This document shows positions 13,761 to 26,155 of a stretch of DNA of 64,000 nt, piece by piece. Below the pieces are notes generated by a model that saw only the letters and a program-made list of their open reading frames with translations, did no database searches and was not told where the DNA came from. The position numbers and the translations under genes are program-made. Each line of letters opens with the position of its first letter. Positions within the stretch are counted from its first letter, which is position 1. The DNA comes from Liolophura sinensis (Eukaryota > Mollusca > Polyplacophora > Chitonida > Chitonidae), in contig NC_088301.1 of assembly GCF_032854445.1 (NCBI RefSeq), positions 55,477,187-55,541,186 of the forward strand, written 5' to 3'.

Positions 13761-14684
13761 TCAGGAGCATTTCATTAAATGGCAAAACCTTCCTCTGCAA
13801 AAGAAATACGTTTTGATCTTATACACTTTGTGCAAAGTGTACAAATTATGCACTATATATAAATATATATAATGTGAATGTACAAAATCTACTTTATACA
13901 AACAAGAACCCTCCCTGGAATTGTGCCGTAACACATGACATGAGATTGCTAACAAACAGATCTCCCATTAAGCTTAAGAATGCTTAAAAAATATGTCTTT
14001 CAAGTATGGAACACGGCTACATTAACTGTATATTAACTCGCGCACAGCCTCCATGTATCCAGGTTACTGGTCTCCACCCTGGGTCTCGTTCCTCCAATCA
14101 GATGTCGGACCTGCCCTCCTGACGCAAAGCTTTCCCCAGTTCTCTCACATTTTGTGCAGGAGAATGCGGTGTTTGTATCCCATGGCCAGGCATATCCCAA
14201 GTGTTCTCTAACGGATTCTGCCCTGGATTCTAACGTTCATTCGCTTTTGCGATATCAGTTTGTCAGTAATCAAACAACACCAACCATACCAGTGTCATCG
14301 CAGAATTTCAGGTGTGTGTGTATGCCATATATACCCTACAAATGAGGTTAAAAATTCAATAACAGAGATGGAAGTCCAAGTATAAAAGATTCTTTGTCTT
14401 CGCACATTCCATTTAACGACAATCATTATGGATTCCATTCCCAAATTAGCAAAGGTCATTCATTTCTCACCTATTTGTGAAATCACGGTGTGTTTTTACG
14501 TAGGTCAATCCGACATCGTGTTCCTGGACATACTGGCGAACTAACTGGGGATGTTTAAGGTCAACCTCAAGCCAAAGGGACCTGTTGGACATTGAAACAT
14601 GGAAGCACTTAGGCAACTAATATATAGGCAAAACCTTCATGAGGAAAGCAATATGTACATATGTTACTTGTAAATTTCCACCGA

Positions 14685-14730
<46 letters not shown>

Positions 14731-17700
14731 TTTCATACCTCATGCACTATACAGTCCCAGTCAACGGGTTAAGCATTTACGCACCAGGTTATTCAGCGTA
14801 CACCTGTGGCCGTGTATTCTGAACTATGCGTCATCAAGCGGTCTTACCCTGCAGACTTTAGAAGATCTGATGTGTTTTGAAGAATTTGCTTTATAAAGTG
14901 CATGCCGTCCTCTCCAGAAAACAGGGCACTGTGGTGTTCATATCTGAAACAAGGATCGCCAATAACTTGTAATGCATGGAGTTCAGGAAATATTTTCTCA
15001 TCATTTTATTTATCAATACAGATAAAAAGAGATATTCATAAACAGATGCATTATGTCCCGTTTTCACACAGAACCCAGCGTTACCTAATCACTATATGTA
15101 CTAATCATTTCAACACGCAATGTGAGTGACTTGCCAGATTCGTTAGACATCCTTTAACAAATGGGCATCAGCTCTTCCTCCTCATAGGATCGAAATTCAC
15201 TCACACTGATATCTTTCACGCTCTTGCAAATCTCACACTGAATTGCAGACGTATGTATGCCTTCATGATAGCTTAACTGGAAGCTGTTTTTAACCATCGT
15301 CTCAGGTCTATATAGGAAGTCCAAATCTCGAAGCATAAAAAGGTGCCATAAAAAATTAGATCTGTTTGTGTACTTAATTTGACATCGCTAAAATGTAAAA
15401 AATTGACAAAATAGGACACACAGATACACTATACGACTCATTTAAAATCAGAAAAGCGCAGTTGTATATATAATCGATTTGATTTAAGTGCCTCTTTCAG
15501 TGAAGGCCCTCATTTCCAGGTACAGACCTTCACCAAGGGCACAACAATGTAAGGCCTGGTCCTCACATAACGGGATGCCTAATAAAGGATACGAATGACA
15601 CTATTAACGACCTAAATGCGGGGGATACCTTGTTATTTCCGGTTCTAAATCACCCACAATGCCACTTGGAATATATGGCGGGTTGCTGACAATCACATCG
15701 AATTTGCCAAAGGATTCCGTCAATTTGGTCCAATCTACATACAGAAATTGGGGAATTGGTAACTGTCCAGTACGGGCAATCAGCCCACACTGACAGGGGA
15801 ATCGTACTGTTATGAATCAGACAAGTCCAGGACTATTCCATTCCTAGCAAAACGCTTTAACAGTACCGGTTAGACTACGAAGATAGGCTGTCAAACATGG
15901 TGATAACGGCACAATATGTATAAACAACCATTAAACAAATTCCTCGATGGCATATGTTAAATTTAAATAGTTAGAATCTGGAAATTGTCTGTGCTATGCT
16001 AGAATGTATTCTGTTATTGCAGGAGATTGCTCCGTCAATGCAGCAGGTTATTCTGTTAAATACAGCACACAATGTTAACTGTATTATAATCCTACATGAA
16101 AACTGTATTACAGAAACAGGCGATTATGACGAATACGACACGGTATTATGTTATGATATATACGCTACGCAAGATTATAAAATTGAAAGATTGTTTATTA
16201 TGTTGTGTATATGATACCATAAACTTGACATAAAATAGCAAAGTGTTTGTGTATACCGTAGATGTCGTTGCTAAGAGTCGCATGGAGAACAGTGAGTCTG
16301 TTGTTTACGCCAATCAGCTCGGCGTTTTCTGCCGTCAAAATGCAGGCGGCCGGGAGTGTATCCACACCAACGCCCCTGGGGAAGACACAAAGACGATTGT
16401 TGGTTTCTGGCTTCCGGACAGAGGTCAAATACAGCGCGTAATTTGATGACCACGTGTTGGAGACTGAGAGGAACAATAATATGCCCAGAAAAACATGAAC
16501 TAATGCACAAGTGTTATTAATTAATACTGCGGGAAATGAAACATGATTAAACAATGCTGATCTTGCTTAAATCCATAGAAGAAGAGTACAAGCGTGCTTG
16601 TCAAACCTGGCCTCGGGAAAAAGATCGAGCAAGGCAATCACAATGGCGCCAGTTCCTGTGCCAATATCCAAGAACTGTAACGTTGTGTAGTTTGCGCCCA
16701 CGTGTTTGATACCCTCACGGACCAGAGTGACAAGTTCCTGGGGACACGAAGAGAATTCAGTCTGATACAGAAACGAAATTCCCCAAACCAAGTCAAGGGA
16801 TCATTTATTTGGAGATGAAAATGGTTTAACAGTTAATACATTGTTACGAAACTCTTCTTCTGTGACAATTTAATTTGAAACTTGAGAGGGGCTGGGAATT
16901 AATTTGACTCGTATAGATTCAATAAGAGTTAAGCTTATTTTTTGGGGGACATGTTTCATTTTCCTGCCATTTTATGGTTCCCATCCGAGAGTTACAAATT
17001 GTAATGCTTATCAGGTGACCGTTGAAACGAGGGTGAACCACATCCGCTATTCATTCCTTCCTCATAAATCCCACATTTGGGCTGTATAATTCAGTTATGA
17101 AAATTATTCAAGTATTCAAAACACTGAAGACCTAATAGACGCTTGGCATAATTAGTTTGAACCCTCTTGCCGGCTGGACCATTTAGACATAAACCTCAGA
17201 GAAGGCGTCGTACAAATCGGATTCACCAAGGATCACAGTATACACTGGCGTTTCTAAGTGTCTATTATCTAATTATGCTCATCCCTTTTTATGAGCAACG
17301 AAGGACGGCGGTCTCGCGACAATTGGTTTAGCATCGGTCGATGAAGTTAGTGGAGAAGAATAAATTGCCTTAAACAATCAATTTTCTGCCTCATACATTC
17401 AAATATAGATGATAACATTTTCTTCTACACATAACTTAATTAATACATTTTTCACTAATAATTCAGCGTCTTACTGATCCTATCGCAAATATCTGGACGC
17501 AATGCTCAAATATACAAAATCTTTGATCCAGATATCAGTGTAAATTTTAAATGCGGTCATTAACGTGATGGTGCAGTTATACATCTTAACTTAATACATA
17601 AATGCGAATATAGTATACGAGAGACCGTACACCAACCTCACCTCCAACGTTCGATAAGGGAATTTAAGACTGCTATGTAATTACACTGTGCATGTAATAT

Positions 17701-20058
17701 TTCACTGCATCCTTCTCCATGGGACAATTTGGTCAAGTAGTCAGCCATCTGAAAGCTTTCTGTATTTTGTCATGTATATGTTCTATAGCTCGCAAGGCAA
17801 TATTGATAATTTAGCGATGATTACGTGCATATGTTACATATTCAAAACACATTCAGTTGTATATAGCTAAGCGTGCGTTTTCATTTAAATGTCACTATGT
17901 TTAATCAGCTCTTGGGTTTTGGAAATGAATTCTCTTTCTGTTCAGTATGGCACACATACATTTTCATACGCCGGGAAAAAAGGATTTGCATCTTTGAATT
18001 TTAATAGCTTGGCCTACATGTCTACAGATGAACATGTTTTCTGGAAGAGTTTTCCTGCAATCGGCAGTTATAGCTCGGTACCCTGTCGTCCGTTTTTTCT
18101 ATCCATCTGGGTTTTGCATCCGATGATTATAGGCAGTACCGACATATACTGGAATAACTCTTAGTGATGCATGTTTTGGCCCATATATACTTACCTCTGT
18201 CTCTGGTCTCGGAATAAATACTGGTGGCTTCATTTTCAGTGTGAGTGACAGAAAATCCCATTCTCCAATAAGGTATTGCACGGGCAATCTATATGCCCAT
18301 GAGACAAACACAAAATAATAGATCGACCAATGATATACCTAAATTTAAAATGATGTATAGTCAGTTATATTACTTTGACATTTTATTACTGTTTCAATCG
18401 CATTATATATAACCACGCGATCAAGTCACGTGGAATGTCCAATCTGAACACGGGGATGTCCTGACGAAGGTATAAGTACCAAATACGGTTAGCGGGCTTT
18501 CATCTGTAGTATAATGGTAAAGCGATGGCGATAAATGGTGCATGATAAAAGGTAGGTCATCGCAATGATTCTCTGTGTTCAGGTTGGTGTAAAGTCAACC
18601 AGACAGAGCCCAGTGGAAAGGTATCACAATTCCTCGGTGCCTGATAATCTCAGGCCCACTATTGAAGATATAGCGGTCTCAAGGATAACTTACGGACTTA
18701 CTATCCTAAGTTTGTATGATGAAACAAACCAGCATTCTGGAAGTATTGCACATGGGCTTTCAGAATAATACCTATGTTAAAATCTGGAACTGAACAAATA
18801 TAATAATTTTCGTGTGAAGTATGTAACTTGTCTCAGTGAAGCCATGTGTACCAAGTTTCAATTCAGAATATATATATATATTAAAAAAACGTTTTGAAAA
18901 AAGCTCTGAAAATAAGAAGAATAAGAGAAAACAAGAAAGAAAAGTCCTAAACTGTCGAAGTCCTACACAACCATTTTGAAAAAATAAAAACACACACAAA
19001 AAAAAGAATTCAATACGAATAAGCATAGGGTTTTGATAAAAAAAAAATGTTGGAAAACTGGTTCGTGACAGACTGACGAACTAACGGGGAGAACTGACAG
19101 ACGAGGTGTAAATTTACTATATAGGGCCATTATATTAATAGTTATCAGTTTACCATTACTATAGTGTTAATAAATACTTCTTTTTACTAAATATGCTGTA
19201 CTTCTCCATTCATCGATTCATGTATCGTTTTTTAAACAATGTACAGTATTATCTACACAGTATGTATAAAGCTACGTGTTCTTTCTAATTTGTTATCTAA
19301 AGATAAATTTTTTTACCTTGTCAATCTGTTCGTGCACAGTTCATCAACACGCGTCACTTGTTCTTCAGACAACACTTGAGTTGGTGAAACTTCATTGAGC
19401 TGTGGCGACAAAAAGACTTTTGTAACACAAGTCCCACACTTTTTACCCTGCAATATCAACTTTCATTGTCAACAAATTAAAGAAAAAGAAGTCAAGAAAT
19501 GTTCCTGAACCATTAACCAAGCGGATTATTTTTAAAACGCATGCGACTTAACATCGTGTTACTCGCCAAAGTTTTCTCCTTCCTTAATATTGCTGTGAGT
19601 TTTCTTTCCATATAGTCCACGTTGCTGCGTGATTGTGAATCGCAAGCAGCTGTGAGTCAACATGGGTTATCTCCCTTATCTGTCTATTAAGTCGCGTTAG
19701 TACATGTAAAATACCATTTATCAAAGCTTACAAGCATATATAGCGCACTAAGACAGACATGACAAAGCGTTGACTGATTAAATAGTATTCGAAAACGCTA
19801 TTGTAATTTACGTACAGTTTTTCTTCCAAGGGCATGAGCTGTCAAAAGCTCAACTGAACATGTGGGCTCAGGAATACTACATTTCAGGAAACGACCTTGC
19901 CATTTAGAAATCAGCTCTTCTACAGTGATATTTGCATAGCCACTACATGTGTTTGAAATACAGCGTGCTTGTTTACACAAGTTAACTTTATATAAAAACG
20001 CATTAACACATCTCATGCTGCATGGACTCGCCACACAATACATCGCATTTGAAGACAA
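13761..20058 (-). CDS. HEMK1: HEMK1: mitochondrial release-factor glutamine N5-methyltransferase, nine exons
   Basis: Predicted exons in transcript order: 20058-19816, 19399-19317, 18288-18195, 16737-16607, 16375-16257, 15806-15629, 14943-14848, 14581-14471, 13794-13761. They sum to 1089 bases, 362 residues plus stop, and every splice phase fits. The family methylates the glutamine of the GGQ motif of peptide-chain release factors, in mitochondria for this paralogue. Visible are a basic, Cys-rich N-terminus suited to mitochondrial import; a helical substrate-recognition region with [12 protein letters not shown] and the conserved FIPRPETE (to residue 140); SAM motif DIGTGTGA at 164-171; catalytic NPPY at 265-268; and a C-terminal [12 protein letters not shown] block. 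About 25 residues between motif I and NPPY (exon 5/6 junction) appear extra compared with vertebrate HEMK1, so that junction is the least certain. A downstream in-frame ATG at 20041-20043 is an alternative start. It is divergent with PQBP1. Confidence 0.93.
14688..14730. repeat. (TA)n microsatellite in a HEMK1 intron
   Basis: About 21 TA units interrupted once by G at 14719, inside the intron between the last two large HEMK1 exons. Confidence 0.9.
15996..16080. repeat. Dispersed repeat, partner at 41920-41980
   Basis: A 21-base identical core (15996-16016 and 41920-41940) is followed by diverged but alignable sequence containing TTCTGTTAAATACAGCACAC, which corresponds to TTTGCTAAATATAGCACACA at the partner. 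It lies inside a HEMK1 intron. Confidence 0.6.
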
Positions 20059-20367
20059 AAAAGGACAAATCTTACGTGTAAAAAATTGGGTACCGCTTTA
20101 AGGAGCACATGTATAATGTTAGAAAGAAAGTTAGAAAAACAAAAAACTGAGCTCTGTCTGCAATGTAAAATATAAAAATAAAACTTGAAATCAAAAAAAA
20201 TTAATTAACTCTTGCAGGTCGTAATTTCAAAATAATCGGGGGCTCAGGAGGCTGCACGAGAAAGCCTAGAGTGATTTCCCTTGCGCGATGTAATTTTTCT
20301 GCGTCAGAGTCCGATTTGTCATTCAGCAGAAGCGACAGAAACAGGTTTGTTGCTGTAAAAATCAAAT
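20059..20367. promoter_or_regulatory. Probable shared bidirectional promoter of HEMK1 and PQBP1
   Basis: Only 309 bases separate the HEMK1 start codon (minus) from the PQBP1 start codon (plus), and both 5' UTRs must fit here. There is no obvious TATA box. A GC-containing stretch at about 20235-20310, with TTGCGCGATG and CTGCGTCAGAG, is the most promoter-like part. The promoter call rests on gene arrangement, not on mapped transcription starts. Confidence 0.6.
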
Positions 20368-23300
20368 ATGCCACTTCCTGCAGCCCTGCAAGCTCGATTA
20401 GAAAAAAGGGGAATAGTAAAGCGACAGGAGTCTAAAAGACCAGGTAAGAAAGACGATGACTGACAAAAAAAAAACGATAAATTTGTATAAGACGCAATGT
20501 TATTCACATCTTGCAGCGAAACGAAAACTGATCACCGAATGCTACCAGGCACAGCAGACGAACAATACAGTTTTGTGCCTGTGAAACGAATTTATGAACT
20601 CTTTAAATATGCACGTGTAAATATTCATTTCACATTATTTTTTGTCATTACGCTAGGAAAGATTTAATGTGCGCGTGAAAATGCGGTAAATGTGGCTTAC
20701 CATCCATTCAACATATTAGAAGCAGTGTTTCCCCGTGACTCTCCCAATAGTTTTGTTGTTCAGCACAGAGAGTTACATTCCGCAACTATATTAATTCAAG
20801 TTCAGCCTATTCATTGATTTCAAGTTTCCTAAATGGCCACTGTCTGTGTGGAATTATGCTTGAAACTTGGTTAACTTGGTTCCCGGGACTTGCAACTGTA
20901 AAAAGTAAGAATCTGTGGCCCAGGGACTTGGATGGTTGAGCAGCCATTTTTGTGTAATTCAAGGGAGTTGAGAAGTTGAACTTCCTGAGAATGATCGACA
21001 GCTCAGGATTTTAACATTCTGGAAGTCCAGGACACTAAGCATTGTAAAGAAGTAACCGGACAGGTCACATACATACACAGCTACACAGATTTCTTTTCTA
21101 TTGGAAATAAATGAACATCAGTCCGAAACTCATTTTAATGGAATGTTACAAAATGTACCATTTCTGTAGGGCGGCCTGAAAGCTAGAGATCATGTGATTT
21201 CCTTAGTAACGGACAGTGTAAGTGAAAAGAATCATACCCCCAATGTTATAACATGGGAAAACAGCAATAGTGAATCATAGAAATCATGACATTTCTGTGC
21301 TTTGTACAACCAGGGCTTACCAAGTGGCAACATGCGTCTTTTTCCCTTTGCTTCAGCATGGGGTGGTAATTTTGTTTTCGGCTTCGCTAGGGGGATCACA
21401 TTGTCTCCAACTTCTTGGCTGTCTTACAAAATAAGAACTCGCTTTCTGTCATGCTGAAGGAATAGGAGAGAGTAGCTCCAAGCCATAACGTATGGAATGG
21501 TGAGTCTAAGCCTTCACAATGCTGTTTGTTTAAATCCTCAGGTATTGGATATGGAAATTTCCAAAGCAATCCAATTGAGGAGGTGGAGGAAGTTTTTGCT
21601 GAGGATTATGACGATCTGTCCCACCCAAATCATCAGGAAGCCGAGGTTCCCCAGATCGTGGCCAGTGTGCCTACCACCACTGAACCAGAGGGGGAAGAAC
21701 CAGAAGAGGAAGAAGTTCTGGCTTGTCCAAACAAATGGAACCCACATCATCAGTGTGTTGACTACTGCAGACAGAGGTGGGGAGTACGCACTTTCCAACC
21801 AGATTCAAACATGCTGCGGCGACGGGACAGGATGCTTAGGAAATACCCGCTGCCTGACAACTGGCAGGAGGTAGCTGACCCAGAAACGTATGTATTGCCA
21901 GCAGTAGAGGATGGAGTGGTGGATTTGTCATGCTTCTTACACAATAGGAACTTTAATTTCAAGTCTTCATTTGAAGTATAGAGTAGCTTTTATTTTGTGT
22001 TTTCCTTGCATTATTATTATTACTGATAAATATTTGATTTGACAACAGTTTCCATTTTTTTTTTTTAGGAACAGGTACTATTACTGGAATAGAATAACAG
22101 ATGAAGTGTCCTGGCTATCTCCTATCCATCCCAAGGCTCAGATAACAGTGGCAGCAAAAGCACTGCAGGGTGGGTGAACAATGTGCACTTGAATTAGTAG
22201 AATAGATATAGCACACCCATAATTTAATGACTTTGCAATATGTGTACATATAATAATAACACTAAGGGTTTGGTATCTGTTGTGAAGTGTTTTCATGACG
22301 AGCTTTGGATTGTCATATTGGAGCACCTCTGCTGTACAGGTACATACCTAACATGCAAAAAAGTACCATATTGCACAATACTATGCATTGATTAGATAAG
22401 CCGATAAAATAACTTCATAGGTTGGAGTGAAAAGTTCTTAAGTTTTGAACTTGCTTTTGGTAAACAGTGTTGTATGAGGATTTGTATTGAAATGCTTTTT
22501 CTTATTATTTCTTTAATTTAGATCTTCTTAGAGCAAAAGTGAGTATCAAGATGCCAGAGGTGGAGAAAATGGATATGCAAGAAAAAGAAGTGAGTGATGT
22601 TTTATCAGTATTTTATTATTCTTCAAGTCATGTATAATAGCTGTTGTGATTAAATCTTCGAAGAAATCTATTGCCCTTGTAAGCAGAGCAGACTAGATTA
22701 AGCACTGATGTACTGTTTTCAAATGAAATTTCTGCTTTCTCTCCTACAGTTTTATGGTGCCTGACATCTTTCATATGTACAGGGCATTACTCGTGCCGCA
22801 GCTATTCAGCTGTTGATCAACGAGATATACCAGTTTATATCTAGAAATGTGGGTTAGCCAGAAATGTGAAAGACTCTAGAGTAAACAGCCCATTTTCAGG
22901 CTATTTTGGCAATGTTTAAAAATTTTGTGTACCTTTCCAATAGTAATGCTGCTGAAAAGAAATGAGTCCAAATAGCATTTATTTTCTGTTTCACCTGTCC
23001 ACATGGATGCATAGACAGATTAGCTGGCTAGCGCATGATGTCAGAATTTACATCAACTTTGGGGTAAGGTTTGGTTGTTCTTCCTAGCAAGGCTGAATCA
23101 CCTTCAACAATTGCAGTTGCCTCATGGATGAATCGGTGTTGATACTAGTGAGTACTTTCATAGTATACCAATAACTAATATACTTCCGGAAAGACAATTA
23201 TCAATTATCTTGACTTTCTATCAGGCTAACAAGGATACTGATGAAGAAATGGACTTTGAACGCATGGAAGAAGATTTACGAGAGGAAAAAGACAGACGGA

Positions 23301-24341
23301 AAAAAGACAGGAGAGGTGAGCAAAAATATTCATTTAAATAAATTGATAAAAAATTCACAGACAGTTCATACTGTCTGTGATGTTCTGTTTTGCTGTGAGA
23401 ACAATCATGAAGTGAACAAATACACAAAAAATTGAATACTTGTGCTTTCAATTTCCTCTTTTGAAGAATACAATAAGCATTATATAATTCTGTTATCATA
23501 AGTTGCCACAATCTTGTGCAGAATTGTTGGTCTCATTAGCATGGATTGTACCAAAAGTAGTCAGTATTGTGTTCATTATTTGAAATTGCGAAGGTTGTGA
23601 TCGAGAAAACAGCATCAAATATTGTTCATATTCTGATACTCATTTAATTGTTTAAAAATTTTATAAGGTCGCAGAAGAAAAGAAGAAGAACTTGACCCAA
23701 TGGATCCTGCAGCTTACTCAGATGTACCCAGGTAGGTTGTGTAGAAGCCTTGACATTTCTGTATGCGCTCTTATCCATGCATTGGCACAGTGATATAAAC
23801 TGTATCCTATCTCTATTCAGACTGTTGGCTACAATGCCAGTGGTGAGAGGCTTCTAAGCCTAAACATTGTAACAGCTCAGTCGTGCAGGCCACACTATAC
23901 ATGTGAATGTATTAAAAAGAAGTTAACAAATATTCATCCGAAGAAAGTTGATTTTGAGGATGAGGCATGGTTTTGTCTCAATAATTTTTCTCAACAGAAG
24001 CACATGTGGAGTTCGGCTCAGTTTTAAAGAAGTGTATCAATAAATCCGCCAATATTGTTATTGTGTTTGGTGTTATGTTTTTGGTGTTATGTTTTTGGTA
24101 AATGTTTCTGGTAAATTTGCATCTTGTCTCTGCTGGCATATTGTAGGGTCAAATGGTATGATTGTGATAAACGTTTCTGTCGTCCTTCTCTTGCAGAGGC
24201 AACTGGTCAACAGGATTAGAGCGTAGAGGGGAGGCCAAAACGGGAGCTGATGTCACTGCCTCAGGACCACTCTTTCAGCAAAGACCATACCCTAGTCCAG
24301 GAGACATTCTCAGGGCAAACAGAAAATCTAACCCAGAATAG
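20368..24341 (+). CDS. PQBP1: PQBP1: polyglutamine-binding protein 1, WW-domain splicing factor, seven exons
   Basis: Predicted exons: 20368-20443, 21542-21887, 22069-22169, 22522-22589, 23225-23315, 23668-23731, 24197-24341; 891 bases, 296 residues plus stop, all phases consistent. In animals PQBP1 is a nuclear protein that links transcription to pre-mRNA splicing. The start [19 protein letters not shown] is the family N-terminus. An acidic AEDYDD segment follows. The WW domain spans about 129-159 (W133, aromatic YYYW at 144-147, W156). A short Arg/Lys/Asp/Glu-rich polar stretch replaces the long vertebrate one. The C-terminal [16 protein letters not shown] is the conserved segment that binds the U5 15-kD spliceosomal protein. 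A Cys/His-bearing block ahead of the WW domain ([15 protein letters not shown]) is absent from human PQBP1 and seems to be the invertebrate form. Head to head with HEMK1. Confidence 0.95.
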
Positions 24342-24760
24342 TCTGCCATAAAGCTGGTGTATCTGAGCTTTGTGCTGTAAGGGATCATTTTGAACCCAGC
24401 CAAGACATTACAGTTTTGAAGGAGGATGTGAGGATGACAGGTGTGGTGTCAAATTCTGAAATGGGCTGTAATCGGAAACAAAACTATTTCCATTTATTGT
24501 CTTTCTGGCTGACCTCATGTTGTAGAGAATGCAGTTGTGATACCACATCATGCATGAATATAAGAGACATTGTGAATTCCCATGACAGAGTTTGCCTTTT
24601 AGGGGAACACTGAAGTTTGCTTGAAAAAAGTACAAGATCAGCAAAGCTTTATCATTTTTCATTGTTGTCTTATATGATTAGCTTACTATATAAATCTCAT
24701 GAATGTAAATTAATTCGAAGTGTATTTGGTGAAATAAATACAATAAAAGTGAACAGTTTG
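24342..24760 (+). other. PQBP1 3' UTR
   Basis: Sequence after the TAG at 24339-24341. Two closely spaced AATAAA hexamers at 24733-24738 and 24742-24747 are the likely polyadenylation signals. Confidence 0.65.
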
Positions 24761-26102
24761 TGTTATGTTAAAACCTGCAGAGTAACACTATTAATTAAAA
24801 CTGTTCTTATAATTTGGTGTAAATTGACGGCTAAATTCAATTGAGTTAGCTGTTTCAGTCAATTAGAGCTGGTATCATTTACCCTTAATTCTCTTATAAA
24901 TAACCCTGGAAAGGTAATCTGGCTAATTCATTGTTATTAAATCGTGAAAAGGTATTAATACTACTGTTTCAGTCACTAAGAGTATGGGTTGTTTGCTGAA
25001 ATTTTCCTTCTATGTGACCCAGGAAAGGTAATTTCACTGTTAAGCATTTATTGGTCATTCAACTCAAAGGAGGCTTGAAAATGTACTGGGGTTGCATTTC
25101 GGTCGCATAATTCATAAAATGTCTGGGTGTAAAATGTTGTCTGTTTTAGCGCCGAATCGGAATGTAGCAAAACGTGAATAATACTTAGTCTCAACGATTA
25201 AGTACGTCGGCTATAGGCTAATATGATAGATTTGTACTAAATACATATGTGAGCTGATCTAAGAACATTTTAAGGGGAAATTTTTTTTTTTCGGGAATCT
25301 TTTCGTTTGTGAATCTGACATTCTGTGTTTCAAGATATTGTACAAGAAACGCGAGTCTAATATTGTCGAGTAGATTGCATTATTTTTCATGTGTTGTATC
25401 CAATGAGTATTTTCTTGAACCAATTCAGTGCTGTCATCTTCACCAGTCTAGTTATACAGATATGAATAAAACGATACTCTAGGTATAATACCCACGAATA
25501 CATCGTAATGGCTGTTAGTTGGAAACAAATTAAATAAAACTGCCATTTAAATCGTTTATATTTTCATTCCCACTGTTTTGTCTTCGTCTGTCCGCACTCA
25601 CAAACACATGGCAACCTTGAACGGTGCTAGCACAATACAAGTGAAACTGTTTCACACAGAAATCCCCGTTTTAGTAGCAGGCTCATATTGAGAGCCAGTT
25701 TTTCTGTTTTGGAGCTCCAGACTTGCGCTTTCAGTAAACCTACTGTTTACCAGGTTGGTATGTATGGGACAATTCATGAGTTTCGCACAAGCAAAGCTGC
25801 TGAACTCGACAGATTTGTGTGAGCATGTGCAGATGCCCCCCCCCCCCCCGTCCCCTCTCCCCAACAATGACAAAGGTATGGTAAAGCCGAGAATTCCCCC
25901 CCCACCCCAGTGAAAGAAACTGTTCACCTCAAGCAGCGAAAATGACTATGTATAGCTGTGAGTGACAGGTACTTACACACGGTAAGGCTACTGCTTTTTT
26001 CGTTTTCTGTTTACTCTTCCGGCTCTAGTGACTCTGAAAGATCTTTTTTTTACATTAGGCACTGTAGAATTGTGAAAACCACTGCACCACAAATGTAGCT
26101 TT

Positions 26103-26155
26103 CTCAAAAATTCTTGAGCACGGAGTTATGAACCAATCAATTAAATAAATACATA
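26103..26155 (+). mobile_element. SINE 3'-tail fragment
   Basis: Degenerate copy of the tail: ATTCTTGAGCACGGAGTTAT followed by ACCAATCAATTAAATAAATA. The body is missing. Confidence 0.6.

Noticed and set aside
15154-15336. Minus frame containing RSYEEEEL as a HEMK1 exon
   Set aside because: The segment looked like the region after NPPY, but the exon at 14848-14943 gives a better family match ([14 protein letters not shown]) and exact phase.
16243-16446. Plus-strand open frame overlapping HEMK1 exon 5
   Set aside because: Antisense shadow of a well-supported HEMK1 exon.
25652-25927. Gly-rich minus frame
   Set aside because: Produced by C-tracts on the plus strand; low complexity and no splice or domain evidence.
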